Origin: Polytrichum commune | Lineage: Eukaryota > Streptophyta > Polytrichopsida > Polytrichales > Polytrichaceae | Assembly (NCBI GenBank): GCA_950295325.1 | Contig: OX485805.1 | Location: forward strand, 36,569,501 to 36,633,500 | Direction of reading: 5' to 3' | DNA: 64,000 nucleotides | Shown here: one piece after another, positions 1 through 9,827 of the stretch | Layout of the letters: every line of letters begins with the position of its first letter | Numbering within the stretch: position 1 is the stretch's first letter | Made by a program: the position numbers and the translations under genes | The notes under the pieces: model-generated | What the model was told of the DNA's origin: nothing | The model's database searches: none | What the model saw: the letters and a program-made list of their open reading frames with translations, nothing else

Positions 1-758
1 ATTCCGTAAGGTGTTGTCCAATCATGTAATTTCTTCTTGAAATTTTCCATTGGGATATTTCTTTGTGTTGGTCCTTGATATTCCTAACTTAAGCTCATAG
101 ATTTGTCCAAATTGAAAAAGAGCCAAACAATGGTATCACGAGCACTTTTTGACAACCTACTTTGTAGCATTGAAAACAAATTGCTAATTTTATCAATGAA
201 GATAATAAATTACATATTTTGCTTCATTTAGGAGTACACTATAATGCACGAGAAGGAAAATTTTGAAAAGAATGAAAAGAACATTGTCAAAATAACCCTA
301 CAAATGAGAGAAAATTCATGTCTTGAGGTCAACTAAACTTTGGCAATGCATAGTTCCTAAGATTAAAGACAAGTGTACTTTCACTTGAAATTTTATAGTT
401 TTTGCATGTTAAATCCGATGTTGAGAATCAAAGTGACAAACTTTATGACTCACAATAGTCAATCAGAGAAAAAAATAATTCCATGCCTAATTTGGTTACT
501 TATCTTAACTGGACACCTATATTTGAATGGTATGCGGTGCGGTGTGGTGTGATGAGGCCTTAAAAATGGATACCAAGAAGACACGTGTCTAATACAATTG
601 GATCACCATTGTAAGCTCAATAGTCAACATGGTTGTTTTTGTGTGTGTATGGGTGAGGGGGATGACCATATAATGAGCGCAGGAAAAAATTTCTTTGATA
701 ATGATATCTTTGTTCATACGAGCTCCAAAATTAAGAGGAAAGTGGATGCAACTTTGAT
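1..758. repeat. Left flank; possible degenerate tail of the TNL segmental unit
   Basis: No coding region is supported here. Positions about 480-650 resemble the tail of the segmental unit at about 35,440-35,640: an isolated 'ggacacctat' match, then 'gaagacacgtgt' against 'gaagacacatgt', and 'caatagtcaacatgg' against 'caatagtgaacacaat' in the same order. I infer an older, diverged copy of the unit tail that the Harbinger element later interrupted. The remainder is AT-rich with no recognisable feature. Confidence 0.4.
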
Positions 759-761
759 TTA

Positions 762-798
762 GGGCCGGTTTACACTACGGTGGAGAAGGCCTCCGGTC
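762..798 (+). repeat. Left terminal inverted repeat of the Harbinger element
   Basis: Exact 37-bp inverted match to 9,614-9,650. It begins GGGCCGGTTT, a typical PIF/Harbinger terminus, and is preceded by TTA. Inside it, GGAGAAG/CTTCTCC words recur in the subterminal DNA and are candidate transposase-binding sites. Confidence 0.95.
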
Positions 799-946
799 AT
801 GAAAAAAAGGGCGTTTCTCAATTGTGATTGGTCGAAAATGCAACTCTTGACCGGTGGGTGTTTACACTAGGTGAAGAAAGCAATGGTGGAGAACTTTTCT
901 CATGGATGATAAAATGACATGGCCACCTACATGGCGGCACTTTTTG

Positions 947-1030
947 GAGTTGGGCTTCTCCGGAGGAGGAGTTTCTTGTCCGGCCTCAAGAGGCCGGACA
1001 AGAAACTCCTCCTCCGGAGAAGCCCAACTC
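947..1030. repeat. Perfect 41-bp-arm palindrome (hairpin) upstream of Harbinger ORF1
   Basis: The arms 947-987 and 990-1,030 are exact reverse complements separated only by AA. The left arm begins GAGTTGGGCTTCTCCGGAGG and contains the CTTCTCC word also found in the TIRs. Such a structure can form a cruciform or a stem in RNA. It lies about 150 bp upstream of the ORF1 start, so it could be an unusual subterminal binding structure or a local inverted duplication. Confidence 0.95.
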
Positions 1031-1180
1031 AATAAAAATTTATTTTTCAAAAACAGATCTGGACCGTAGATTTCAGATCTGGTTTTTTTCAAAACTTAAG
1101 GTGTTGGCAAGTTTCTCTCTCTCTCTCTCTTTGCTGTAGTAGCTCCGTAGCGATTTTTTTTTGTGCAATTTTTTTTCGCA

Positions 1181-2437
1181 ATGGCTAGTTACTCACAATT
1201 TCAGTTTGGTAGTAGCCAAGATGAGGATGACCTCATTGGTAGTGAGAATTATTTTGAGCCCTCAAGGCAATTTCCAGGAAGTGCTTTTAGGGCTTATGTT
1301 CAACACCCTTCTCCCCTTGCAAGGAATTTGAGGGAAGAGTTTGAAGGAGGAAGAGAGAGATAGAGGAAGAGAATGATGTAGAAATTGTGGAACGGCCGAT
1401 TGAGACCACAAGGAAGAAGAGAGGTCCAATAGCAAAGAAGAAAGCTCCAGCTAAGAGGAGAGCCACCAAGGTGAAGATAGAAGGTGAAGAAGGAGAAGAA
1501 GAAGATGAAGGAGAAGGAGAGAAGAAGAAAAATTGGTTGGATAGCGAAGTTGAGCAATTGATTTCTATGCGTGGCGAGATGCATACAGAATTTGAGAAGA
1601 ATGAAAAAAAACAAGGTACGTTGCTAAAATTTTTTTGCAATTTTTTTTTGTAAGAAGTTATGGATTTCAGCAAAAGGCTAATGCCTTTCGATGCCTTTGC
1701 CTTTGCTCGTAGTCGGGTAAAGGCCACAGTATTGGCCCCCCCTTTCCCCCCCATTGAGGTTTGAAATTGGCCTTGGAGGTGTTTTGGCAAAATACACCCA
1801 ACAAGGATCGACCCGGGGACCTCATGCCAACCCTTAATACAAACCACTTGGGCTAGCCATTCATCCCCACCTTCTCCTTGTGTCCCAATCCTCTTGGAAT
1901 TGTATTTATACACTTCTCACTCTAGCTCCACATGCTGAAGTAATTTTTTCAAAGCCATTTTGAAGGCTTAGAGCTTATTTTTTGGGCATTTTATCATGTT
2001 TTCATGCACATGAGCATGTAAGGTACTAATGGCATTGTTGATATTGATTAGGTGTTGATACATGGATTCGACTTCAAGCACGGATGATAGTGGCAATTCC
2101 AAGATTTTCACGCACGGCCGAGGCATGTCGAAAGAAATTCAAGATGGTTTTCAAGCAATATAAGGAGGACAAATTTGCTAACTCGATTTTAGGGAATGAC
2201 CGGCAAGAGTGTAAGTTTTATGATTCAATTGATCATTGGTGGCATCAGGACGGTTCCGTTATGAAACACGTTAGTGCTACTACAATGGACAACACTAGTG
2301 TAGGAGGACAAGAAAATTCAGCAAATGCTAATGACGATGTTTTACAACCGGTTAGTACCCATCAATCCGAACCATCATCTGCCTCAAAGAAGAACAAGTT
2401 TCAGGACCAAGCTTTGCATTCTCGGGGAGTTCACTAG
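1181..2437 (+). pseudogene. Harbinger ORF1 (Myb/trihelix-like DNA-binding protein), frame-broken
   Basis: The ATG at 1,181 opens a frame (MASYSQFQFG...) that stops at 1,361 inside a GAGAGA run. Reading one register over continues at once as a Glu/Lys-rich stretch (EENDVEIVERPIETTRKK) and then a trihelix-like segment, KKKNWLDSEVEQLISMRGEM. After a probable intron from about 1,615 to 2,051, the 3' part (ending 2,437) contains CRKKFKMVFKQYKEDK and GNDRQECKFYDSIDHWW, the second half of a SANT/trihelix domain. PIF/Harbinger ORF1 proteins bind DNA and assist the transposase. The indel in the simple GA repeat looks like replication slippage. Intron borders are approximate. Confidence 0.7.
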
Positions 2438-2914
2438 ACATGTATATATGTATACACGTGCGTGACAAGGGTATTTATTCAAGGGGTATTTAATTATCCA
2501 TCCTTAATTTTTTGTGCCATATTATTATATAATTTGCTAATTTTTTGTTTTTTAAATGACCCTATAATTACTTTTAAATTTGATGAAGCTCTAATTTTAA
2601 GCTAGGTATGTTCATTATAATTATTTGATTTTGCTCCAAAGGGTTTAAGAGCATTCAAAGTACTTAGTCACCAAAATCCAAGGCACAACAAGGTTTTACA
2701 TTAAGAGTGTTCATAAACAGTTTCAAATAACAAAATCAGCCCATGTTCCTCAATCAAGTTACACGCACTATTAAACACAATGGTATTGAGTGTAAAAAAA
2801 AAACAATTAAAACGCCAACAACAAACGGATGGCAACCATCGGTCTGGACTCAGGACTTGGGAGTGAAATGGGATTTACATGCAAGCACGAGTTCCAAGCT
2901 GGACTTGTGTGGTC
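2438..2914. other. Harbinger interior, no gene
   Basis: AT-rich internal DNA of the Harbinger element between ORF1 and the nested insertion. I see no supported gene, only short spurious frames. Confidence 0.6.
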
Positions 2915-3414
2915 GTTATTGTGGGAACCCACAAACACCAAAAGTTCCGGATTGGCGGGTTTTTTGTGCCAAATCCGGATATTTCCGGGTGACCTTAGTA
3001 TCGTCCAGGGATTCTGTGAAGTGTAGGAGGTCTAAAATTCTCCGTACCTGCTTATTTCTTCTTCCTTAGCCTAATTTCCGGATATTTGGTCTTTGGGGAC
3101 ATTCTTAGCCTTTTTCCGGAGGGTACCTCTCCGGATGTTATTTCTAGGTCCTCTTTATAATACTTACCCACCCCTTTACGTCTACTCTCTAGAATAATTG
3201 GTTTCTTCCGGTGAAGACGTCCTTGATAAGGTTAGAATCCGGAAACTCCCTCACAACCAATCCGGATTGATCAGGTCCGTCCTGGCAGGTCACGCAGAGA
3301 GATCTGGATTGTTTCTTGGGACCAAAGTGGCCAGTGGAGTCCGGATTCCAACCGGAGATCTAACTCGACGGGATGAGTAGGTGACCCGTACCACTTTCCG
3401 GATTACCCCGTCCA

Positions 3415-3855
3415 AAGACTGTGAGACCTCTTCAGAAGGTCGGATGGCGTAAATCCGGCACCTTCCGGATCTTGCCCAGTCCTAACGACGGCTATCTCAC
3501 ATGGACGTTACCCAGGCATTCGGAACAATGAGGATCTCTTCCTACTGCACTCCGGAGGTGGCCTCCTATCGGAATCCTTACTGATCCGGACCTCTCCTTC
3601 TCCGTCTGACGGATCTGTCCGGCTACCTTTACCTTGGATTCTACTCAATCTGAGATAACTAGGCGATTCGTACCACTAATCCGGGCAGGTCCGTCTAAGG
3701 ACGGTGGGACCTCTTCAGAAGATCAGATTGGCGTAAGTCCGGATTCCTTCCGGATCTCACCCAATCTTCCCAGCGGCTATCCCACCTAGACGTTACCCAA
3801 CCTACCGGATTAGTGAGGTTTCCCTCCCACTACACTCAGAGAGGATCTACAAGGC
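3415..3855. repeat. Two tandem copies of a ~284-bp unit in the LTR-type insertion
   Basis: The stretch starting GTGAGACCTCTTCAGAAGGT near 3,420 recurs near 3,703 as GTGGGACCTCTTCAGAAGAT. Both copies run through a shared '..GACGTTACCCA..' motif, with an offset of about 284 bp. The copies are diverged. This sits in the noncoding side of the insertion, consistent with regulatory or LTR sequence. Confidence 0.6.
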
Positions 3856-4290
3856 GGTAACCGGATCTGATCCGGGTCTCCTCTCTCATGTCCTATCCGG
3901 AACTCCTATCCTTCATGCCCTCCCTTTCTCTTCCACTAACGATCTCCGGGTCATTCACACACACAGCAATCAAGAGAAGTCAAGGGGTGAGAAGCAAAGA
4001 CATTTATTCGGGGTAGGAGTAACCACAATACAACAATGGAGAAGGAACCCCCCCCAAGCTCCTTATTCAGCCTTAAGTAGAGGCTCAAAAATCCCTAAAC
4101 TGAGGGCGGCGGCCCAAGCGGCCGCCGCTCAAGAAAACCCTAACTACCCCCGGTCTCCCGGATTTCTCGGATCTAGATCCGGGTTTTCCGCTGACACTAT
4201 CAAAGGAAAATTTTATTAATCGTCTTCAAAAACTCCTAAGTCCTACCTGCCTACCTCCCTTCTGCCCAATCAATCTAGCCACTCCCCTAA

Positions 4291-6363
4291 TTAAGAAGAC
4301 CGGTGCTTCTTCGGAGCCGATCCCTCCTTGGAGTGACTCCCTAATCCGCTGACGGCGGATGAGCCCCCGGCCGGCGACGCCTTCTGCAGCCGCGTGAGCA
4401 TCCTCCTCATGTTCGGAGACGGAGCAACCTCGTCCTCCGAATCCGCTGCCCTCTCGGTCCGTGGGGTAGCGGTCCCTGGTGTCCCGGAGACTGTCCCTGG
4501 GGTTCCGGAAGCTGTCCCCATCCGGATGCTTCGGACTGGAGAAGGATCGCTTCCGGTGCCCTGCTCCGGATTCCGTCCACCCGAGAGTGAAGCCGTCCGC
4601 GGATCCCTGTTGGAGGCCGCTCTCGAGTGTGGCGGAGGAAATGGACTCACCACTTGGCAGTCCCGTGGAGACGATGGCGAGGCGTGGGTCATAGGAGCCT
4701 TGCCCCTACTCGGAGTGGCCTCCCGATCGGAAGTCTGGTGCCGGATCGGCGTCCGAGCCCTATCCGGAGTCCGGGACCTATCCGAGTTCCGCGGAACAGG
4801 GGACTGGCCCCTTCCGGATCGGACCGACCCGGTGCTCTTCCGCCTCACCTGGGGAGAATGGACCCTTTCCGGAGCCCCTCCGGAATGATCAGGCCGAGAG
4901 CCGCCTCCTTGCTGGCTGGGTCCTGCAGAGGCCAGCGGATTCTGAACCAGGGCTACTTCACCAACCACCTCGTAGAGGGTCCCGGTTGGTGACCCTGGCG
5001 GACCCGGATAGAGCACTCTCCGCGGTGTTCCGCTTGGCGGGACCACCCTCTGGATTTCCGCCAGGAGATCCTTCATCGTCCGTGAGTACTTCACGAGGAT
5101 GGGGAGGGTCTGCCTGGCGGAAGCCGGTTCTCTTGACTCCATCATCCGGTCGTAGAGATGTGCCTTGTTCACGATCTCCGCCGGATGACCCACCAGCTCC
5201 CGGATTCGGCTGAAGAGCACTGCCTGCTCCGCATGATACTTCCGGATCTCCTCACTCTTCTGACTCAGCTCCTGGGTCATAGCCGCTACCTGTGCGGTGA
5301 GGTGGGCGTTCTCCGTCTTGGCCTGCTCCAGCTCCTTCCGGTCCGCCCTCTTTGCCAATTCCCGGAGAATGTTTCCGGGTCCGCAGTCGTCCAGAGCATG
5401 GTTCGCCCCCTTGACGATGTGCTCCAGTCGGTAGTACTGGGTCTTGAGGTCCTCCATCCCCTCCTGGAACCGCTTGAATGGATTCTCCGGGAAGTCCCAA
5501 GCGGATAGGTCCACATTTCGCCATGGGGTCTCCCGGCTGGGTCCGGCTTCCGGATGTTGGTGCGGGGGAGGGGGAGAGAGTGGCCTCGAGACGGTTGGTG
5601 GCGGGCTTCCGGGTGACGAGGGAGGTGCTTCCGGAAGAATAGGGTCGCTGGAGGTCTCCGTCTCGACGTCTCCGGCTTCCGGGAGCAGCTTGTAGGTGAC
5701 CTCATCCGCCGCTATTGTGAGCAGGTCCTCCTCCTCTGCCGTGATGCAGTCGAAATGCTGGTAGAGGTGCAAAATGAAGGGGGAGAGGAAGGAGGGTTTC
5801 CGGCCAATATGGGGGAGGGCCCGTCCGACTATCTCCTGGATGATCAGGCCCCAATTCACCGGCCGGACTCCGGACATTGCACCAAACAGCGTGTTAGCCA
5901 TGGTGAGGCTAATCCGCTTCGGCTTGTCCGGATTGAGAATGGGCAGGAGAAACTCTAGCACTCTCCGCTCCCTAATATTCCGGCAGTTCCCTGGGTGAAA
6001 CCCGTCCTTTGGATCCGCGTCCCCTCTGAATTTCCCGGCGAACAGGCCGTCGCGGCGGCCGGCCCACCCCTCCGTGATTCCCCTGGGAAACCCGTAGACC
6101 CTGTTCCACGTATCCGGAGTCCAATGTTCCGGATCCCTCCTCTTTGTGCCTAGCCACTGATTTCCCCTCTCGAATTTAAACTCGCGGAGGGTATCTTCCG
6201 CTCTGAGATTCCAGGGTTTGGAGAGCAATCCCGCACAACCCATGACCCTGAGATCCTCCGCGAGCTCCTGCAGCTCTCTATCCTCCCTCGGAATTGCAGG
6301 GGTGAGGGCTTTCAGCGGAATCGGGATGGGTTCCCGCTGATCCTCTTCCCGTGCTTCCGGCAT
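4291..6363 (-). CDS. 690-residue uncharacterised protein of the LTR-type insertion (possible gag-like)
   Basis: A single open frame starts at the ATG ending at 6,363. Residues about 1-230 look globular, with WNLRAEDTLREFKFERGNQW and ERRVLEFLLPILNPDKPKRI, resembling the plant-mobile or gag-like N-terminal modules found in plant retroelements. A Pro/Ser-rich linker follows (about 240-290). Next is a probable coiled coil (about 300-440) with heptad-like ELEQAKTENAHLTAQVAAM. The last about 230 residues are disordered Ser/Arg/Pro-rich sequence with repeated SGTPGT-type motifs. I see no zinc knuckle, protease or polymerase. It is the only coding content of the insertion. The element assignment is by position; the gag-like call is inference. 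Confidence 0.55.
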   Translation of the reverse strand: MPEAREEDQREPIPIPLKALTPAIPREDRELQELAEDLRVMGCAGLLSKPWNLRAEDTLREFKFERGNQWLGTKRRDPEHWTPDTWNRVYGFPRGITEGWAGRRDGLFAGKFRGDADPKDGFHPGNCRNIRERRVLEFLLPILNPDKPKRISLTMANTLFGAMSGVRPVNWGLIIQEIVGRALPHIGRKPSFLSPFILHLYQHFDCITAEEEDLLTIAADEVTYKLLPEAGDVETETSSDPILPEAPPSSPGSPPPTVSRPLSPPPPHQHPEAGPSRETPWRNVDLSAWDFPENPFKRFQEGMEDLKTQYYRLEHIVKGANHALDDCGPGNILRELAKRADRKELEQAKTENAHLTAQVAAMTQELSQKSEEIRKYHAEQAVLFSRIRELVGHPAEIVNKAHLYDRMMESREPASARQTLPILVKYSRTMKDLLAEIQRVVPPSGTPRRVLYPGPPGSPTGTLYEVVGEVALVQNPLASAGPSQQGGGSRPDHSGGAPERVHSPQVRRKSTGSVRSGRGQSPVPRNSDRSRTPDRARTPIRHQTSDREATPSRGKAPMTHASPSSPRDCQVVSPFPPPHSRAASNRDPRTASLSGGRNPEQGTGSDPSPVRSIRMGTASGTPGTVSGTPGTATPRTERAADSEDEVAPSPNMRRMLTRLQKASPAGGSSAVSGLGSHSKEGSAPKKHRSS

Positions 6364-7035
6364 TTTCCTCTCTTCTCACCCTTTCTGGCTTGCAACCTCT
6401 CCCTCTCTCTTCCGGAGTCCTTCTCTTCCGTCTAAGTGCCACAAAGTCCCGGCAAGCCCACTGCCGGTGACTGAAAAGTGCTGAGTCCCAGCAATCCAAC
6501 TGCTGGCGGCTCGAAAGAAGGAACACCTCACCACTCGTTCTCTCAACAGGTTGCCTTTTTCCAGAAAAGAGTGTGAGGGAGAAGGAAGGGACCCTTAAAT
6601 CTCCTTCCTCCCTCTTCCTTCCCCTGTTACCGTTCGGTTTAACGGAAAACGGTTACCAACCGTTTTCCGGCGGTTCCCACCAACGGTTTTACTAACATTT
6701 TCACCAACGGCTCTCTTTTCCCCCAACCGCCATAAGGCCCGTTGTAACCGCCACTTCCGGGCCGTTGGGTAATCTTGGCGCGTCCGTCACTTGGTCCGGA
6801 CCAAGGGTTTGGACCATGATTGCATGGTCCGCCCATCCTATTTGACGGACCGGTCATAGTACTTATTTAGAGTCGTTTTACCGCACAAGGCGGGGTTAGA
6901 CTACTCTATTTCCTAGTACCATTAATTTTGTCCTAATAGACCCTATTATCCTCAGATAAGCAAGGTAAAATACGGAAATTGAATCCGTATTTCTGTATTT
7001 CCGTATTTCCGTCGAATTTGGACTCCCACAGTTAT

Positions 7036-7688
7036 GAAGATTCGACCTCCACTCAAACTTGTAGAGAGAGAGAATGACCTGCACAGGCCGCCTGCAAACC
7101 CCACCTCTCAGAAAGTCAACAGCGTCGAAGAAAAAACTCTCGCCAACGCTAAACTGCAAACCCCACCTCTCAGAACGGTGAAAAAAAACTCTCAAAACCT
7201 AATCCTCCAGCAACTTTCTCCCCCAATTTTTCCTAAATCCTAATCCGTCAGCCACCCTCATCAATCTTTCATCCCATTTTTTCAACTGAATCAACGTAGT
7301 TTTTCATCCAAAATCTTCCCGCCTCTGAACACAAAGGACACTTTATTTCAAAAAAAACCTAGGATCCTTAAATCCTACGGTATATTTTTACAAATATTTT
7401 AAAAATATGCGTTATTTGTATCAAGCCTATATTATTTATAATACAAATTTTATCATACATACTCACCTATATTACTTCTAAGAAAATTCTAAGTTTTTCC
7501 TTTTGTGAATATAAATTACCCTATATTTTTCCGCACGTTGTTTTCTAATATTATTGCAATGAACTCCCCGAGTTTGCATTACTTTGGTAAAATGATAGAT
7601 AACGGTGTAGCAATGTTAGATCACTTTGCTAGACTAATGAATTGCTTCAAAAGGTGGATCAGCAAATGGATCGCCTTATTGAGAAGCT
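7036..7688. other. Harbinger interior right of the nested insertion, no gene
   Basis: This is the continuation of the Harbinger element after the GTTAT duplication. It includes short near-repeats of 'aaaccccacctctcagaa' at about 7,095 and 7,158 and an AT-rich stretch leading to the 3' end of the transposase gene. No gene is supported. Confidence 0.55.
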
Positions 7689-9116
7689 CTAAATATCATC
7701 ATTTTCCATGCTAACATCTTCTGGAAATACTACCTTAGCTTTTCTCTTCAACTGCTTTTTGTAATAGATATCTACTAGCATCAAGTGAAATTCAGTTGCT
7801 TCTTTCAACATAGTTTTTGTCCTCTCATCTCTATCTCCTTTTGTTTCAGCAATATTTTCTTCAAGCTCAAAAGCCATGTCCATCTCACTTGTGTCAATGT
7901 CATTGAATTCTATTTGTACTACTTCTTTTTGTATGTTCCTCATCTCACTAATGCCAGATTCTAACACATGGAACAAATCTACATCTCTAAAATCACCAAA
8001 GATTTGTAGAGATGTTTTTTTCAACTCTTCTTCAGCATTTCTTGCCCAATACATGTCAAACTCATCAGCATGAATTAGGCATAAATTGGGAAGGCAAAGA
8101 CAAGCGGTTACCATACCCGGAATGCTACGTAGTGGCATGTCAATCTTCTTAAGTAGAATCCTCCACCTCCCCTTTAACATTTCAAATGCACGCTCCACCG
8201 CCATTCTTGTGCTTGATTGAATGAAATTCCAATGTTGTTTCTCCCTTGAAAGACCAGTCTTCTCTCCTTTGAATGGTGTATAGAACCATGGACGCATAGG
8301 ATATGCAGCATCTCCAATAAGCTTATATGGTAAAAATGTTCCACTCATTGTTTTCTTTCCGATTTCTGATTTTTTAAATAGGACCCAATCATGTATACTA
8401 CCGGCCCACCCAAAATCATAATCCCAAAATTTGCATTGAGAATCCACTACACCTTGAAGTAAAACCGAATAAAATCCCTTTTTACAATAATATGAAGCAG
8501 GATCTATATTAGGAGCTATGATTGGAATGTGACTCCCATCTATTGCCCCTAAAATGTATGGAATTTCATGCAAATTCTCAAAGTCTAAAGCTATTTGCTT
8601 CATTCTTGATAATGTTGGTTTAGGAAAAACCAAAGGCCTCAAAACACTTTTAATACCCTCACATACTTCTCTCACTATGATTGAAGCACTTGACTTTGAA
8701 ATACCATACAAATCGGCAAGTGTATGCAAAGTATCACCGGTTGCCAATCGATGCAATGTCAAAGAAATTCTACACTCTATTGGAATACAAAGTTTTAATT
8801 TTGTATATTTCTTGCTCAATATGGGTCCAAGCAAATGACATAAATAAATAAAAGTAGGCTTACTCACCCGTACACGATCTTTGAACATTTTTGCATTATA
8901 TGATCCAAGAAGAAATTGTGACACATATCCACTTGGCCGGTCAAATTTCCACACCACCCTCTCCTTGCTCCCAAACAAAAAATATGCCATCATCATAATT
9001 GAAGCATTATGATGATACATGATGGTTTTTTGTATCGCCATAGTTGAAACGATAAAATACTTCAAAACCATAAAGATCATAAGAGAGCACAAAATCTCTC
9101 TTCTTCGATTATCCAT
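7689..9116 (-). CDS. PIF/Harbinger transposase (DDE_Tnp_4 type)
   Basis: A 475-codon open frame without breaks encodes a DDE nuclease that would cut and join the ends of the host Harbinger element. The N-terminal part contains a helix-turn-helix-like region (LHTLADLYGISKSSASIIV, about residues 130-150). The catalytic core shows the family signature: LGAIDGSHIPI (first Asp, about residue 192), DYDFGWAGSIHDWVLF (second Asp), GDAAYPMRPWFYTPFKG, and MAVERAFEMLKGRWRIL (Glu in ERAF). Length matches plant PIF transposases. It lies about 500 bp inside the right TIR, convergent with ORF1. The ATG at 9,114-9,116 is the first in frame. No catalytic residue appears lost. Confidence 0.93.
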   Translation of the reverse strand: MDNRRREILCSLMIFMVLKYFIVSTMAIQKTIMYHHNASIMMMAYFLFGSKERVVWKFDRPSGYVSQFLLGSYNAKMFKDRVRVSKPTFIYLCHLLGPILSKKYTKLKLCIPIECRISLTLHRLATGDTLHTLADLYGISKSSASIIVREVCEGIKSVLRPLVFPKPTLSRMKQIALDFENLHEIPYILGAIDGSHIPIIAPNIDPASYYCKKGFYSVLLQGVVDSQCKFWDYDFGWAGSIHDWVLFKKSEIGKKTMSGTFLPYKLIGDAAYPMRPWFYTPFKGEKTGLSREKQHWNFIQSSTRMAVERAFEMLKGRWRILLKKIDMPLRSIPGMVTACLCLPNLCLIHADEFDMYWARNAEEELKKTSLQIFGDFRDVDLFHVLESGISEMRNIQKEVVQIEFNDIDTSEMDMAFELEENIAETKGDRDERTKTMLKEATEFHLMLVDIYYKKQLKRKAKVVFPEDVSMENDDI

Positions 9117-9613
9117 GATTGAAGATCAAAGATAAGAAGAGAGAAATCGATGATGATGATTAAGAGGAGAGCATGTCTTAAATAATACCAAAGAGTAGTG
9201 TTTTGTCCACTGTGTATGGGTTTTCTCCTCTTCATTCTTCAACACCCAAGGAGACATTTATTTCCTACATGGGCCAAACTTGACAATTGGCAATTTGGCA
9301 ATTTTCATTATCTTTTTAATAAAATTAAACATTATATTACACAATTCTTATGAACACAATTCTTATTGAAATCTTTTGATACAATGTGAATGTAGAGAAT
9401 TATGATTTTTTCTCACAAAAAATCTTCACCATTAGGTGAACTTCTCTTCACTGGTGGATTTCTCCGGTGGACTTCTCCGCTAAACTTCTCCTCTAGGTGT
9501 TTAGACTTCAACCGGTCAAGACTCCTTAAGATATATTTTATTGCCTTTAATTCTTCTCCGGCACATCCACCACTTGCCTCATATAACCATGTCTTGGCCA
9601 AGCATTCTTGACC
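9117..9613. promoter_or_regulatory. Right subterminal region with CTTCTCC-type repeats
   Basis: Between the transposase start and the right TIR, short words of the form ACTTCTCC, TTTCTCCGGTGGA and CTTCTCCTC recur at about 9,430-9,500. They match words inside the TIR and in the palindrome near the left end. In Harbinger elements such subterminal repeats are bound by the ORF1/transposase complex. This region should also contain the transposase promoter, which I cannot pinpoint. Confidence 0.45.
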
Positions 9614-9650
9614 GACCGGAGGCCTTCTCCACCGTAGTGTAAACCGGCCC
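9614..9650 (-). repeat. Right terminal inverted repeat of the Harbinger element
   Basis: Exact inverse of 762-798 over 37 bp, followed by TTA at 9,651-9,653, which matches the TTA before the left end. Confidence 0.95.
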
Positions 9651-9827
9651 TTAGATTTGCTAACCATCTCGTGCTAATCGCGTGTTCCATACCCTAGGAG
9701 ACGCATGCTAGTTGGAGAAGAAGTAACCATTTAAGACCCGTCCACCTTGTCTTGTGGAGCTGCAAGTTCCCCTAGTGTGACCACATACCCGTCTTATACT
9801 ATGGTCGAGGAGAACCAGCACTTAGTT

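Larger units (their letters stand above)
2920..7030 (-). mobile_element. LTR-type insertion (TG..CA ends, 5-bp target duplication) nested in Harbinger
   Basis: The termini are TGTGGGA (2,920-2,926) and TCCCACA (7,024-7,030), a 7-bp inverted match of TG..CA type. GTTAT directly flanks both sides (2,915-2,919 and 7,031-7,035), a 5-bp target duplication expected of integrase-mediated insertion. The 4,111-bp interior is clearly more GC-rich than its surroundings and full of TCCGGA/ATCCGG words. Its only long frame is a 690-codon ORF on the minus strand. I could not see a pair of internal LTR copies, so it may be a very long solo LTR, or a non-autonomous element with diverged or short LTRs. No reverse transcriptase or integrase is present. 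Confidence 0.75.
762..9650. mobile_element. PIF/Harbinger DNA transposon with perfect 37-bp TIRs and TTA target duplication
   Basis: The termini at 762-798 and 9,614-9,650 are exact inverted copies of each other over 37 bp, starting GGGCCGGTTTACACTACGG. TTA sits immediately outside both ends (759-761 and 9,651-9,653), the 3-bp TTA/TAA duplication typical of PIF/Harbinger. The cargo fits the family: a Myb/trihelix-like ORF1 on the plus strand near the left end and a DDE transposase on the minus strand near the right end, converging. The 8,889-bp span includes a nested 4.1-kb insertion (2,920-7,030), so the uninterrupted element was about 4.8 kb. Perfect TIRs and an open transposase suggest recent activity, but ORF1 has a frame break. 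Confidence 0.93.

Noticed and set aside
1287-1913. 208-codon minus-strand frame over Harbinger ORF1
   Set aside because: Ser/Phe-rich complement of the Glu/Lys-rich ORF1; the sense strand shows trihelix motifs, so this is a shadow.
4394-5705. Plus-strand and alternative minus-strand frames over the 690-codon ORF
   Set aside because: GC-rich, stop-poor DNA opens all frames. Only the 4,291-6,363 minus frame has a sensible start, a globular N-terminus and a coiled coil.
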